Positions 11,570 through 22,959 of a stretch of 64,000 nt of DNA are shown here, one piece after another (position 1 is the first letter of the stretch; every line of letters begins with the position of its first letter). The translations under genes were made by a program, and so were the position numbers. Source of the stretch: Balaenoptera acutorostrata. Taxonomy: Eukaryota > Chordata > Mammalia > Artiodactyla > Balaenopteridae. The notes beneath the pieces are model-generated. The model was given only the letters and a program-made list of their open reading frames with translations. It did not search any database and was not told where the DNA came from. The DNA lies in NCBI RefSeq assembly GCF_949987535.1, contig NC_080064.1:38016282-38080281 (forward strand), in the 5' to 3' direction.

Positions 11570-11871
11570 ATTTTTTTTAAAGATTTATTTATTGATTGAT
11601 TGATTGATTACTATGTTGGGTCTTCGTTTCTGTGCTAGGGCCTTCTCTAGTTGCGGCAAGCGGGAGCCACTCTTCATCGCGGTGCGCGGGCCTCTCACCA
11701 TTGCGGCCCCTCTTGTTGCGGAGCGCAGGCTCCAGACGCGCAGGCTCAGTAGCTGTGGCTCACGGGCCTAGTTGCTCCGCGGCACGTGGGATCCTCCCAG
11801 ACCAGGGCTCGAACCCGTGTCCCCTGCATTAGCAGGCAGACTCTCAACCACTGCACCACCAGGGAAGCCCC
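11570..11871 (-). repeat. CHR-type SINE, young-looking subfamily
   Basis: Low-divergence copy whose tail side carries ATTGATTGATTGATT; inserted in L1, with TACCACAT repeated on both sides. Confidence 0.85.
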
Positions 11872-12005
11872 TACCACATCTTCTTTATCCATTCATCTAT
11901 CAATGGACACTCAGGTTGCTTCCATATCTTGACTATTGTAAATAATGCTGCGATGAATATCGGTGTGCATATGTCTTTTCGAATTCCTGTTTTGTTTTCT
12001 TCAGG

Positions 12006-12944
12006 CAGGAGGGAGATTTACTTGTATGGAATTAACCTGGGCCTGAGAACTGCGCTGTGACTTCTGTCCTCCTCCTTTCCAGAAAAAAAACTGCAGGCTT
12101 TTTTTTTAAGTGTATAAGAATTGGGCCCCTAGTACCTTAGATGGGAAAGGCCAATGTGGGGATTTTCACTGGAGAATGTTTTGATCAGTAAGTGTTATAA
12201 GCTGGATTTACTACATCAGTTTCAAGAGGGTCTCCAGATGGGGCCTGGCCAGGGAGTTCCAGAGTTCTAATTAGCTACTAATTGGCCATTTACATAATAA
12301 TAGCTTGGTTTGTCCAATGTTCAGATCCTGAAATATTTCATCTAATGAAACTATTTTGCTTCCTAGTATCTTACTGGAAATCCAGGCTTATGTGAAGCTT
12401 AATTAGTATTTATTGAGTGCCTACTCTTTTATTTCTGAGGACCCTGAAATCTTATGATCCTCTTATCCTCAGAAATGGACTCGAATACCTCTCCTCTAAT
12501 AGAACACAACTAAGCAGCTTGGCTATAGTTGGTCTATGACTAAAAGGACAGCCTTATAGCAAAGGCTTATCTGCTAGATTCCTGAGAAAAAGGAAATCAG
12601 ATTCCCAAAGTCCAGCACTAGCGGAGCTCAGAGAAGTCACCTTCTTGCCTAATGAAGGGCACCAGAATGTACCCAGAGTTTTAACCCTCATCCATATTCT
12701 GCCTGGAGAAGGAAATGCAGGCTCCAATGCAAGTATCTGGCTCCTAGGCTTTGTCATGGCTGTGGCAGAGCTGGAGAAGAAATGCCCATCCCCACCCCGG
12801 GCTCATGGCCAGCCTCCTCCCTTACCTTGCACAACCTTGATCCAGAAGCAGGTGGTGGCACCCTCGCCTTTTGAGGCCCTAGGACTTTGATCTTTGAATC
12901 TGAATGAACTGAGCACAGCTAGTGCCCAACCTGCCTTCGATAAC
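12006..12944. other. Gene-free stretch
   Basis: No exon, RNA gene or clear repeat recognised; overlapping short frames on both strands look random. Confidence 0.4.
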
Positions 12945-13047
12945 CTCCTTTTTGTTTTCTGTTTTTTCCTCCATTTAACAACATATCCTGGACACTTTTC
13001 TACTACAACAGTTACAGATCTACTTTTTCCTGTGGCTGTATCGCTTT

Positions 13048-13310
13048 TTTTTGGCTGCGTTGGGTCTGTGTTGCTGCGTGCGGGTTTTTCTCTAGTTGCG
13101 GTGAGCGGGGGCTACTCTTTGCTGCGGTGCGTGGGCTTCTCATTGAGGTGGCTTCTCTTGTAGTGGAGCACGGGCTCTAGAGCGCAGGCTCAGTAGTTGT
13201 GGCGCACGGGCTTAGTTGCTCCGTGGCATGTGGGGTCTTCCCAGACCAAGTCTCGAACCCGTGTCCCCTGCATTGGCAGGCGGATTCTTAACTGCACCAT
13301 CAGGGAAGCC
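13048..13310 (-). repeat. CHR-type SINE
   Basis: Inserted in old L1 with TGTATCGCTTTT/TGTATCACTTTT on either side; lacks part of the internal repeat block. Confidence 0.85.
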
Positions 13311-13692
13311 CTGTATCACTTTTATTGTGTGGATGCACAATAATTTGTTTTGCCAATTCCCTTCTTATGAACATTCGGGTAAATTTGCTTTCCTCTAAAC
13401 AACACAATAAACAACCGTGTCACTTTTTTTATTATTTCCTTTGACTAAATTCCTTAACATTCCTGGTTCAGAAGGAAAGTCGGAAGGGATGCACATTAAA
13501 AATTGTAATACATATTACCAAATTACCCTATAGAAAGATTATACTATTTTGCACTCCCATCAACAGTGTATGGGTAGGTCTCTTTTTTTACACTGTCCCC
13601 AACACTGGGGCCTGATCTTTTTAATTTTATCAATCTGACAGGGAAAGTGATTTGTATTTCTTTCATTGTTAGTGTGTTTGAATAACCTTTTT

Positions 13693-14207
13693 TTAAAAAA
13701 ATTATTTACTTATTATTTATTCTTGGTTGCATTGGGTCTTTGTTGCTGTGCACGGGCTTTCTCTAGTTGCGGCGAGCGGAGGCTACTCTTCGTTGCGGTG
13801 CACAGGCTTCTCATTAGGGTGGCTTCTCTTGTTGTGGAGCATGGGCTCTAGGTGTGCAGGCTTCAGTAGTTGTGGCACGTGGGCTCAGTAGTTGTGGCTC
13901 GCAGGCTCTAGAGTGCAGGCTCAGTAATTGTGGCGCACGGGCTTAGTTGCTCCACGGCATTTGGGATCTTCCCGGACCAGGGATAGAACCCGTGTCCCCT
14001 GCATTGGCAGGCGGATTCTTAACCACTGCGCCACCAGGGAAGCCCCCATAGATTAGTTTCTACTGGTTTCATACTTTATAAAAATGGAATTATACAGTAT
14101 ATGTACTCTTTCATGTCTGCTTTATTTCACTCAACATTAAGTTTGGGAAATTTATTCACGTTGTTGAGTGTAGGAGTAGTTAATTCCTTCTGCCACAAGG
14201 GAAGCCC
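13693..14207 (-). mobile_element. Composite insertion: SINE head + L1 piece + full SINE
   Basis: One exact 14-bp target duplication TGAATAACCTTTTT (13679-13692 and 14208-14221) encloses 515 bp. In minus-strand order this is a 17-nt SINE head (14191-14207), about 145 bp of antisense-L1-derived sequence (14047-14190) and a complete CHR SINE with tail (13693-14046). The L1 piece matches the sequence adjoining another SINE at 27573-27695, including shared departures from usual L1 sequence. Confidence 0.8.
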
Positions 14208-14238
14208 TGAATAACCTTTTTATAGCCATTTTTCTTTC

Positions 14239-14577
14239 GTTTTTTATGAATTTATTTATTTTATTGATTTTTATTTTTGGCTGCATTGGGCCTTCATTCC
14301 TGCGGGCGGGCTTTCTCTAGTTGCGGCGAGTGGGGGCTACTCTTCGTTGCCGTGCGAGGGCTTCTCATTGCAGTGGCTTCTTTCGTTGCGGAGCACGGGC
14401 TCTAGGCGTGCAGGCTTCAGTAGTTGTGGCACGCGGGCTCTAGAGCGCAGGCACAGTAGTTGTGGCGCATGGGCTTAGTTGCTCCGCGGCATGCGAGATC
14501 TTCCCAGATCTGGGCTCGAACCCGTGTCCCCTGCATTGGCAGGCGGATTCTTAACCACTGCGCCACCAAGGAAGCCC
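14239..14577 (-). repeat. CHR-type SINE
   Basis: Exact target duplication CCATTTTTCTTTC (14226-14238 and 14578-14590). Confidence 0.9.
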
Positions 14578-14665
14578 CCATTTTTCTTTCTTATATTGAG
14601 AACCACATGTTAAGAATTTTTTGCCTATTTTTATCGAAATATTTGTCTTTTTAAAATTGATTTTC

Positions 14666-14995
14666 GGGGCTTCCCTGGAGGTGCAGTGGTTAAGAATCTG
14701 CCTGCCAATGCAGGGGACATGGGTTTGAGCCCTAGTCGGGAAGATCCCACATGCTGTGGAGCAACTAAGCCCATGTGCCACAACTACTGTACCTGCGCTC
14801 TAGAGCCTGCATGCCACAACTACTGAAGCCTGCACGCCTAGAGCCCGTGCTCCACAAGGAGAAGCCACCACAATGAGAAGCCCTCGCACTGTAACGAAGA
14901 GTAGCCCCTGAGTGCGCAACTAGAGAAAGCCCGCGTGCAGCAACAAAGACCCAACTCAACCACAGATAAATAAATAAATAAATAAATAAATTTAT
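14666..14995 (+). repeat. CHR-type SINE
   Basis: Flanked by AAAATTGATTTTC/AAAATTGATTTCC target repeats; opposite in orientation to its upstream neighbour. Confidence 0.9.
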
Positions 14996-15274
14996 AAAAT
15001 TGATTTCCCAGCAGTTCTTTACAAAGTAATATTTGAACCCTTCAACCATTAAATATTGCAGACTCTTTTCCTACTGTGTCATTTGTCTTTTAATCTTGTT
15101 TATGTTGTCTTTTGCTGCACAATTTTCACTTTTATCTGTGAAAACTGTCAATATTTTCCTTTATACTTTCTAACTTTTGCTTTAAAGTTAAGGAAGCCCT
15201 TCTTCACCCCAAGATTGTACAAATATTCTATTTCTTCTTTTAGCATTTAAAAAATTTGATAGTCAAACCTTTAT

Positions 15275-15412
15275 TTATTTGTTTGTTTATTTATTTATTT
15301 GGCTGCACTGCACGGCTTGCAGGATCTTAGTTCCCTGACCAGGGATTGAACAAGGGCCCCTGCAGTGAAAGCATGAAAGTGCTGAGTCCTAACCACTGGA
15401 ACGCCAGGGAAT
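15275..15412 (-). repeat. Short tRNA-derived SINE
   Basis: About 110-bp body; TCAAACCTTTA is repeated on both sides as the target duplication. Confidence 0.85.
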
Positions 15413-15544
15413 TCCATATTCAAACCTTTAAACCTCCTGAAATTTACTTTTGTGTCTAGTACAAGGTAGGAGTCTAACCTTTATTTTTTTCCAAATGGTT
15501 AGTCAGTTAACCCAGACATTTTAATGTGGTAACTAAGGCTCTTT

Positions 15545-15812
15545 ATGAACTGGACTCATCCTACCTCTCCAGTTTCATCTACCACTTTTCTCCCTGGAAC
15601 TCTATGCTCTCTTTTTATCAAACCACATGTAGTTCCTGGAATTAACATCCTACTTCATTCCTCCACAACTTAACACATTAGTTCCTCTGCCCTGACTGCT
15701 CTTCCCTAGCTCCGTTTAGCTCCCTGACCAACAACTATTAATCCTTCCAGAAAATTCCTGGCATGTGGTAGGTATCATTAAGCATTTGTCAGTTGAATAA
15801 ATAAATCAATCA
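15545..15812 (+). repeat. L2 LINE 3' end
   Basis: L2 3' coding and terminal sequence ('ctgccctgactgctcttccc', ending 'ttgaataaataaatcaatc'). Confidence 0.55.
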
Positions 15813-16319
15813 CTTCTACCCACTTTTAGCACGGGGCGGGCTCTGCGGGACACATGTGCAGTAGAAGGATGTAAAATTGGGAAGTGAAGTTGACAGGGGA
15901 AATCCACACTGCCATATGACAGGCCGTCTGCTTCCTGCCGTGGTTCTGCCCTTGCCTTGCCAGGCCTGCTCACAGCACTCCCTCCTCTTCCCCTCCCTTT
16001 TCCAGCCCCAGACCAATGGTTTCAGTTGCCTGCAGCCTCCTTCCCACCACTTTACTGCAGCATTGATCTTTGTGACTGTGAATCCTGCCCTGATACAAAT
16101 ACAGCTAGAGCTCTACATAAATGTGTGTGCACACAGGTGTGTGTCAGAGAGACAGAGAGAGAGAAGAGAGTGGAACCCTTCTGCAGAATCCTCTTCCATT
16201 TAGGAGTCCTGCTATCTCTCTTAGGTCTGGGGAGCAGTTTCAGCAGCTTCACTGGGTGGGGAGGGGACTGTTGTCACCCCTGCCTAGCTTGCAAACATGT
16301 CTACTCTGAATATAAACAA
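15813..16319. other. Gene-free stretch
   Basis: Moderately GC-rich with a short GT/AG-rich patch at 16120-16170. Overlapping open frames on both strands lack splice signals or family similarity. Confidence 0.4.
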
Positions 16320-16500
16320 TAATCAATCACAACTATTCACTAAATCCCTACTATGTGTACTGTGAGGCAATTTACATCCACTGTTTCATTTAATTCCAAA
16401 ACATATCAGCAAGGTAGATATTAAAATCTCTATTTCACACATAAGGAAATGTGCCCAAGGTCACACAGCTACTAAGGGGTACAGCAAGGATTTAAACACA
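16320..16500 (-). repeat. MIR-family SINE
   Basis: Core wording 'gcccaaggtcacacagctac' in reverse orientation. Confidence 0.65.
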
Positions 16501-16750
16501 ATTGCATCTAAACAACACCTGTCCTTGTTGATTCACAATCCATCTAGTTGGGCAGCCTCAAGGTTGGAGGTTCAGGTCTGTGAGATTTCCAGTTCCCCAG
16601 CCTGACATTCCAGACACAGCAGTACACAGCTGTGTACACAGCTACTATCCAGCTTCTTGAGTGGTACACTTGTGTGCACATTCTCATTCACTGATTCAAC
16701 AACCGTTGCTGATCTTGGTGAAACAGACACTCTCTTTGAAATTAGCCACA

Positions 16751-16868
16751 TTTTTTTTTTGGTCACACCAGGCGGCTTGCGGGATGTTAGTTCCCCAACC
16801 AGGGATCGAACCTGGGGCCCCAGCAATGAAAGCACGGAGTCCTACCAGTGGACTGCCAGGGAATTCCC
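16751..16868 (-). repeat. Short tRNA-derived SINE
   Basis: Minus copy ending CCAGGGAATTCCC on +; TAGCCAC/TAGCCAA flanks suggest the target duplication. Confidence 0.85.
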
Positions 16869-16969
16869 TAGCCAAAATTCTTAATCCCGTCTTCACTACT
16901 CTATCATTTTAAGCAAGTTGCTAAGCCTCTCTGACACTCAATTTACCCCACTTTAAAATAAGAATGATA

Positions 16970-17290
16970 GGACTTGCCTGGTGGTGCAGTGGTTAAGAAT
17001 CCACCTGCCAGTGCAGGGGATACTGGTTCGATCCCGGGTCCGGGAAGGTCCCACACGCCCTGGAGCAACTAAGCCACTGCACCACAACTACTGAGCCCGC
17101 GTGCTGCAGCTACTGGACCCCGGGCACCTAGAGTCCATGCGCCACAACAAGAGAAGCCACCGCAATGAGAAGCCCGAGCATCGCAACAAAGAGTAGCCCC
17201 TGCTCACCGCAACTAGAGAAAGCCCGCTCGCAGCGAAGACCCAACACAGACAAAATTAATTAATTAATTAATTAATTTAATTTAATTTAA
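16970..17290 (+). repeat. CHR-type SINE
   Basis: Full-length older copy with an extended (TTAA)n tail. Confidence 0.85.
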
Positions 17291-17385
17291 TAAGGATGAT
17301 AATACCAACATGCTGGATTACCGTGAGGATTAAATGAGATACTGGAGATCAGGAGGCATCAATCACTTTAAAAAGTATTTGTCAG

Positions 17386-17500
17386 GGGAATTCCCTGGCA
17401 GTCCAGTAGTTAGGACTCCATGCTTTCACTGCTGAGGGCCCAGGTTAAATCCCTGGTTGGGGAACTAAGATCCCACAAGCCGTGCAGCGTGGCCAAAACC
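17386..17500 (+). repeat. Short tRNA-derived SINE
   Basis: Target duplication AAAAAGTATTTGTCAG/AAAAAGTATCTATCAG (17370-17385 and 17501-17516). Confidence 0.9.
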
Positions 17501-17707
17501 AAAAAGTATCTATCAGTTTGCCCTCCAATCTGAGGCAGACGGTCTATGCTCTCTTGCCTACTCAAGGATGTTGCCCCTGCAATTATTTTCTTTCTCCTGA
17601 ATTGTCAATTTTCCTCACTCTGCTGGATCAGCACATAATCTACTATACTAATGTATCTGCCAATTCAAGCAGAAAAAAAATCCCACTTTTTTTAAAAAAA
17701 ATAATTA

Positions 17708-18001
17708 GGGCTTCCCTGGTGGCGCAGTGGTTGAGAATCCGCCTGCCAATGCAGGGGACACGGGTTCGAGCCCTGGTCTGGGAAGATCCCACATGCCGCG
17801 GAGCAACTGGGCCCGTGAGCCACAACTGCTGAGCCTGCGCGTCTGGAGCCTCTGCTCCGCAACAAGAGAGGCCGCGATAGTGAGAGGCCCGCGCACCGCG
17901 ATGAAGAGTGGCCCCCACTCGCCGCAACTGGAGAAAGCCCTCGCACAAAAACGAAGACCCAACACAGCCAAAAATAAACATAATAAATAAATAATAAATA
18001 A

Positions 18002-18037
<36 letters not shown>
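17708..18037 (+). repeat. CHR-type SINE, left arm of an inverted pair
   Basis: Near-consensus young-looking copy ending in a long A-run (about 18009-18037) that abuts the tail of an inverted partner. Confidence 0.9.
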
Positions 18038-18039
<2 letters not shown>

Positions 18040-18316
18040 ATTAATTAATTTATGGCTGTGTTGCGTCTTTGTTTCTGTGCGAGGGCTTTCTCTAGTTGTG
18101 GCAAGTGGGGGCCACTCTTCATCGCGGTGCGCGGGCCTCTCACTATCGCGGCCTCTCTTGTTGCGGAGCACAGGCTCCAGACGCGCAGGCTCAGTAACTG
18201 TGGCTCACAGGCCCAGTTGCTCCGCAGCATGTGGGATCTTCCCAGACCAGGGCTCGAACCCCTGTCCCCTGCATTGGCAGGCGGATTCTCAACCACTGCG
18301 CCACCAGGGAATCCCC
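18038..18316 (-). repeat. CHR-type SINE, right arm of an inverted pair
   Basis: Same subfamily as its left neighbour in opposite orientation. The two together make a tail-to-tail palindrome of about 600 bp. Confidence 0.9.
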
Positions 18317-19620
18317 AAAACCCCACTTTTGACTTCATTACACATCCAACTACCATCCCATTTCACTATAGCAAAATTCCTAAACAGGTTGCTTATGTGC
18401 ACTTTTTCCACTTCTTCACCTCCAATTCTTTTTTTTAAAAATATCTTTTTAATTAATTTTTAAATTTATTTTTGTCTGTGTTGGGTCTTCGTTGCTGCGC
18501 ACAGGCTTTCTCTAGTTGTGGCGAGCAGGGACTACTCTTCGTTGCGGTGCACAGGCCTCTCATTGCGGTGGCTTCTCTTGTTGTGGAGCATGGGCTCTAG
18601 GCGCACAGTCTTCAGTAGTTGTGGCGCACGGGCTTAGTTGCTCTGCAGCATGTGGGATCTTCCCGGACCAGGGCTCGAACACATGTCGCCTGCATTGGCA
18701 GGCGGATTCTTAACCACTGCACCACCAGGGAAGTCCCCACCTCCAATTCTTTCAATTCACTCTAAACAAGCTTTGTCTATACCACTTAAATGAAGCCTCT
18801 ATTGTCAAGATCTCCAATGGCTGCCATTATGCCAAATCCAATAGGCAAGCCTTGTTTCTCATCTTACATGAGCTCTCGGCAGCATTTGTCCTGGTTGATC
18901 ATTCTCTCCCTGAAAAGCTGTCTCTACTTGGCTTCTGGGATTTTTCACTCTCCTGATTTTTCTTTTGTTTTATTGGTTGTTCTTTTCCTGGGTCCTTTTT
19001 CTGACTTCTGAGTTTTGCAGGGCCGTCCAGAACAAAGTCTTTGGTCTTCATTTCTCTTATGTCTCATTCATTCCCTAGGTGAGCTCCTCCAGGTTCAGGA
19101 CCTCAGACATCATTTATACAGTCCATATAAATGGGACTGCTGGGCTCTGCACTCATATACCTAAAAGCCTATTTGGCTCCCCTCTTTTATGCCTTATAGA
19201 CATTTTAAATTCAACCTGTCCAAAAAGAACTCTTTTCTCCCTACCACTCACATACGGCTTTCTCAGTTTTCCCCATTTAGGAAAGGACACCAACATTTGC
19301 CCAGTTGCTCAGGTCAAAATACCAGGGGTCATCCTTTATTCCTCTTTCCCTCATACCCCTTATCTAATCCATCCTGTCGGCTCTCGCTTCAAAATGGATC
19401 CTGAATCTGACTGCTTTTCACCACCTTATTATCTTCACCCTTTTCTAAGTCACTGTCACCTCAAGTATGGTTTACTCTTAGAGCTTCCTAACTATTCCTC
19501 ACACAGCAGCCAAGGATGCAGGCCTGATGCCTGGGCAAGACCTTACTTGATCATTGCAGCCCAGGGCCTAAGCCTCAACTCAACTTTTGTTAGGGAATCC
19601 TAACTCAGGGGAGCTTACTA
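18317..19620 (+). mobile_element. L2/CR1-type LINE ORF2 relic, split by a SINE
   Basis: Decayed L2 reverse-transcriptase C-terminal region. Translated fragments such as 'HFKFNLSKKNSFLP' and 'PVAQVKIPGVILYSSF' resemble the L2 ORF2 end. The 174-codon open frame at 19079-19603 is a chance-open piece of it, not a gene. A CHR SINE interrupts it at 18433-18737. Confidence 0.65.
18433..18737 (-). repeat. CHR-type SINE in L2
   Basis: Exact CACCTCCAATTCTTT target duplication (18417-18431 and 18738-18752). The tail side shows a T8 then A5 junction at 18429-18441. Confidence 0.9.
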
Positions 19621-19650
19621 TCATTTACAAGCTCAAAAAGGACTGATATA

Positions 19651-19779
19651 GGGAATTCCTTGGCAGTCCAGTGGTTAAGACTCCGCACTTCCACCACAGG
19701 GGGTGTGGGTTTGATCCCTGGTCGGGGGGATGAAGATCCCTCATGACATGGCTCATGGCATGGCCAAAAAAAAAAAAAA
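19651..19779 (+). repeat. Short tRNA-derived SINE
   Basis: Exact ACTGATATA target duplication (19642-19650 and 19780-19788) and a 16-nt A tail. Confidence 0.9.
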
Positions 19780-19789
19780 ACTGATATAT

Positions 19790-20249
19790 AAATTAGAAAA
19801 TCAATATATTAATTCACCATGGAAAGACTGCTTTTCAAGAATGGGTATGTTCCTGCCTGCCCTCCAGAACACTCTCTTCTTGGCATTAAGAAATATAGAA
19901 AGCAAAACGTTACTAAGAACTTTGCTTTGATGTATATGGAATTAGGGAAAAGGCAATAAAATGGTTCTAAGGACCAATTCACTCTGAGTTAAGGAAAGCC
20001 TAATGGGCTCTCAAGACCATCATTCCTCCATCAGAGGTGCCTTACCCAATGACTCCCTCCCTTCCATAGTAATTTATAGCATTTCAATTCCTTTAGTCAT
20101 TGTCATTAGAATGATGTTAATTAAGTTGTCTCCCTAGGTATACTATGACAGATTATAGTTTGTTAGAGTTTTAGCAGGAGTTTGTTATCCTGGTGGACTC
20201 AGGAGTTCTTCTTCCCTTTGACTTTGGAGGCAGGCAGGCATCATTCATC
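19790..20249. other. Gene-free stretch
   Basis: No recognisable gene or repeat. Confidence 0.4.
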
Positions 20250-20251
20250 TT

Positions 20252-20615
20252 TTTTTTTAAAAAAAAACAAATTTATTTATTTATTTATTTATTTTTGGCT
20301 GCATTGGGTCTTCGTTGCTGCGCGTGGACTTTCTCTAGTTGCGGTGAGTGGGGGCTACTCCATTTCAGTGCATGGGCTTCTCATTGCAGTGGTCTCTCTA
20401 GTTGCGGAGCACAGGATATAGGCACGTGGGCTTCAGTAGTTTTGGCATGTGGGCTCAGTAGTTGTGGCTCGCGGGCTCTAGAGTGCAGGCTCAGTCGTTG
20501 TGGCGCACGGGCTTAGTTGCTCCACGGCATGTGGGATCTTCCCGGACCAGGGCTCGAACCCGTGCCCCCTGCAGTGGAAGTGCAGAGGCTTAACCACTGG
20601 ACCACTAGGGAAGTC
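20252..20615 (-). repeat. CHR-type SINE with T9-A9 end
   Basis: Full-length copy. On the minus strand the tail reads (AAAT)n, then T9, then A9 (20250-20267). Confidence 0.9.
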
Positions 20616-21201
20616 CTGCATCTATTTTTTTATGTTTTACCCAATTAACCTTCCCAATGTGTTTCTCTAACTTTTTTTTTTTCTTTCCGCTTAGAAACAT
20701 TTACTGCCTCTGCAAAATCCAAACTTCTTGGCTAAGCAATCAGTGTTCTACATGAACCTACTCTCCAGCTGAAGTGGCCCTCTGGCTAAGAATACCTTGG
20801 TTTTTCTTGTCAACATGCCTTTGCTAAATTAATGTTCTGAGAACGTTCTCTCCCTCCATTTCTGCCTGTTAAAATGATACAAACATCATGGGAAAATGCC
20901 ATCTCTACAGTAATAGCTTTCAAACTTTTCTAATTTATGTCCTATGACTCACTTTCCAAACACCCTTGATCCCACTATTACAGAATTTTTTTTTAAATCT
21001 ATTTTTTCCCATATTCACAGGCATCACAGAAAATAAACAGAATTTCTATGATTAAAGCACAAACTAATAAACAGAATCATTATTTTAGTAGTTTAGATTA
21101 TAATAACACAGTTAAAACCATAAACACAAAAGAAATAATTTCTCATACGCTAAAAGGTAATAGTGGTTGTCTTTAGGTAGTGGGCCTATTCACTTGTTTT
21201 T

Positions 21202-21565
21202 TTGTTGTTGTTTTTTTTTAATTTATTTAATTAATTAATTTATTTTTGGCTGCGTTGGGTCGTTGCTGCGCGCGGGCTTTCTCTAGCTGCGGCGAGTGGG
21301 GGCTACTGTTCTTTGCGGTGCACGGGCTTCTCATTGCGTGGCCTCTCTTGTTGCGGAGCACAGGCTCTAGGCACGCGGGCTTCAGTAGTTGCGGCTCGTG
21401 GGCTCAGTAGTTGTGGCTCACAGGCTCTAGAGGGCAGGCTCAGTAGTTGTGGCGCATGGGCTTAGTTGCTCTGTGGCATGTGGGATCTTCCCGGACCAGG
21501 GCTCGAACCCGTGTCCCCTGCATTGGCAGGCGGATTCTTAACCACTGTGCCACCAGGGAAGCCCT
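21202..21565 (-). repeat. CHR-type SINE
   Basis: ACTTGTTTTT target duplication (21192-21201 and 21566-21575). Confidence 0.9.
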
Positions 21566-21659
21566 ACTTGTTTTTATATTTTCAAAAGTTGCAATGAAAA
21601 TACGTACTAGTTTTATAAAGGAAGTACACCAATTTTTTTTTAAAGAAACACAATACCTA

Positions 21660-22200
21660 AATGGCAAGTATCTTAGTTGGGGTCCCTCTAAAGTCAGACC
21701 CTGAGACTAGGGCTTAGGTATTGGTCATTTATTTGGGAGATGACCCTAGGAATTAGAAGGAAGGGTGTGGGGACATGAGACAGAAAAGGGGAAAAAGCCA
21801 ATACAGTAACTGCTTAATACTATGGGCAACTGGAATCAATCCACCTAGGGAATCATATGAAAAACTATGAAAACCACACATCAGAATTGTCCCAGTGGAG
21901 GCTGGGGAGGCTGGAGCATTTACAGGGACAGGGACAGGATCCCTGTCCTTCCATTTTTTGAGGGTTTCCCCTGGAAACCTTAACTCCCTCACACTTCCAG
22001 ATTGCAGGTGCACACAGCCGAGCAGCCTTTCATAGTGTGGAGAAAGCCCTGGAGCAGCAAAGCAAAGAAACATCATAGTACATGATTGATACTGTGAGTT
22101 ACTGACCTCCACAGCAGTGTTAGAACAGGCAGGTTGATGCATCACACAAACAAGTAAGACAGAATAATTGTTGGGAAATTCTGTGCCCACTTCTATTTCC
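21660..22200. other. Unclassified stretch, possibly an old LTR
   Basis: A 145-codon minus-strand open frame (21753-22190) sits here, but it has no recognisable domain, and base composition resembles an ancient non-coding repeat. Confidence 0.3.
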
Positions 22201-22454
22201 AGCTGATGGTACCTGAAGAAGCGCCTAGGGGTGTGTACCTCCCATAGGTGGTACTCTTGAGAACCACTGACCTACAAAGGCCTGACTCTAGTCACTACTA
22301 ATCCCTACTAGTTTGTTACTCCTTTGAGTGCATGGACCATATGTGAAAACAACTTTCAGACGTTTATTCACTGAGCCCTTAGTATGAGCCAAACGTCATT
22401 CTTGGCCTCAGGGTCACAGAGATCAATAACCCACTAGGAAAGGCAAAGGGGTGT

Positions 22455-22677
22455 CCTGGAAAAAGCAAGGACTTTGGAGTCACAGATGTAGGTTGTAGTA
22501 GTTCCATTACTCTCTGACCCTGCATAAGTCATTTAGCCTCTTCTCAACTGCAAAAGGGGGATAATGGTCTCTACTTATAGGGTTGTTGTGGAGATTAAGT
22601 AAGGTAATTTCTATGAAATATTCAATACAGTGCCTGATGCATATAGAAAGAGCCCAATAAATACTAGCTATTGTTTT
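22455..22677 (+). repeat. MIR SINE
   Basis: Near full-length MIR: 'ctctgaccctgcataagtca', then 'gttgttgtggagattaagta', then 'cccaataaatactagctatt'. Confidence 0.75.
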
Positions 22678-22695
22678 GCTATTAAAAGTGGTAGC

Positions 22696-22942
22696 TAGGA
22701 ATACCCTGGTGGTCCAGTGGTTAGGACTAGGCTCTTTCACTGCCAGGGCCCGGGTTCCCTGGTCAGGGAACTAAGATCCCACATGCCGTGTGGTGCGGCC
22801 AAATTTTAAAAAAAAATTTTTTAATTAAAAAAAAAAAAGGGACTTCCCTGGTGGTCCAGTGGGTAAGATTCTAGGCTCCCATTGCAGGGGGAACTAAAGA
22901 CCCAGCGCAGCCTAAATAAATAAATATTAAAAAAAAAAAAAA
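22696..22942 (+). repeat. Two short tRNA-derived SINEs in tandem
   Basis: Copies at 22696-22838 and 22839-22942, same orientation. The second lacks much of its body. AGTGGTAGCTA/AAGTAGCTA flank the pair, so both may lie within one target duplication. Confidence 0.75.
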
Positions 22943-22959
22943 GTAGCTAACGCATGTTT

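Larger units (their letters stand above)
10596..12005 (-). mobile_element. L1 LINE 3' end, antisense, split by three SINEs
   Basis: Pieces of L1 3' end and 3'UTR in reverse orientation, e.g. 'gatccatccatgttcctgca' and 'taaataatgctgcgatgaat'. SINEs interrupt it at about 10637-10935, 11217-11381 and 11570-11871. Confidence 0.75.
12945..15540 (-). mobile_element. Old L1/HAL1-type LINE, antisense, split by SINEs
   Basis: Discontinuous diverged L1 3' sequence (e.g. 'tgcactcccatcaacagtgt' and 'gtcttttaatcttgtttatg') in reverse orientation. Broken by SINEs at about 13048, 13693, 14239, 14666 and 15275. Confidence 0.6.

Noticed and set aside
19079..19603. 174-codon open frame
   Set aside because: Decayed L2 ORF2 that happens to lack stops; no start context, splice signal or intact domain.
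21753..22190. 145-codon minus-strand open frame
   Set aside because: No recognisable family or motif, no splice or promoter signals; probably chance in an old repeat.
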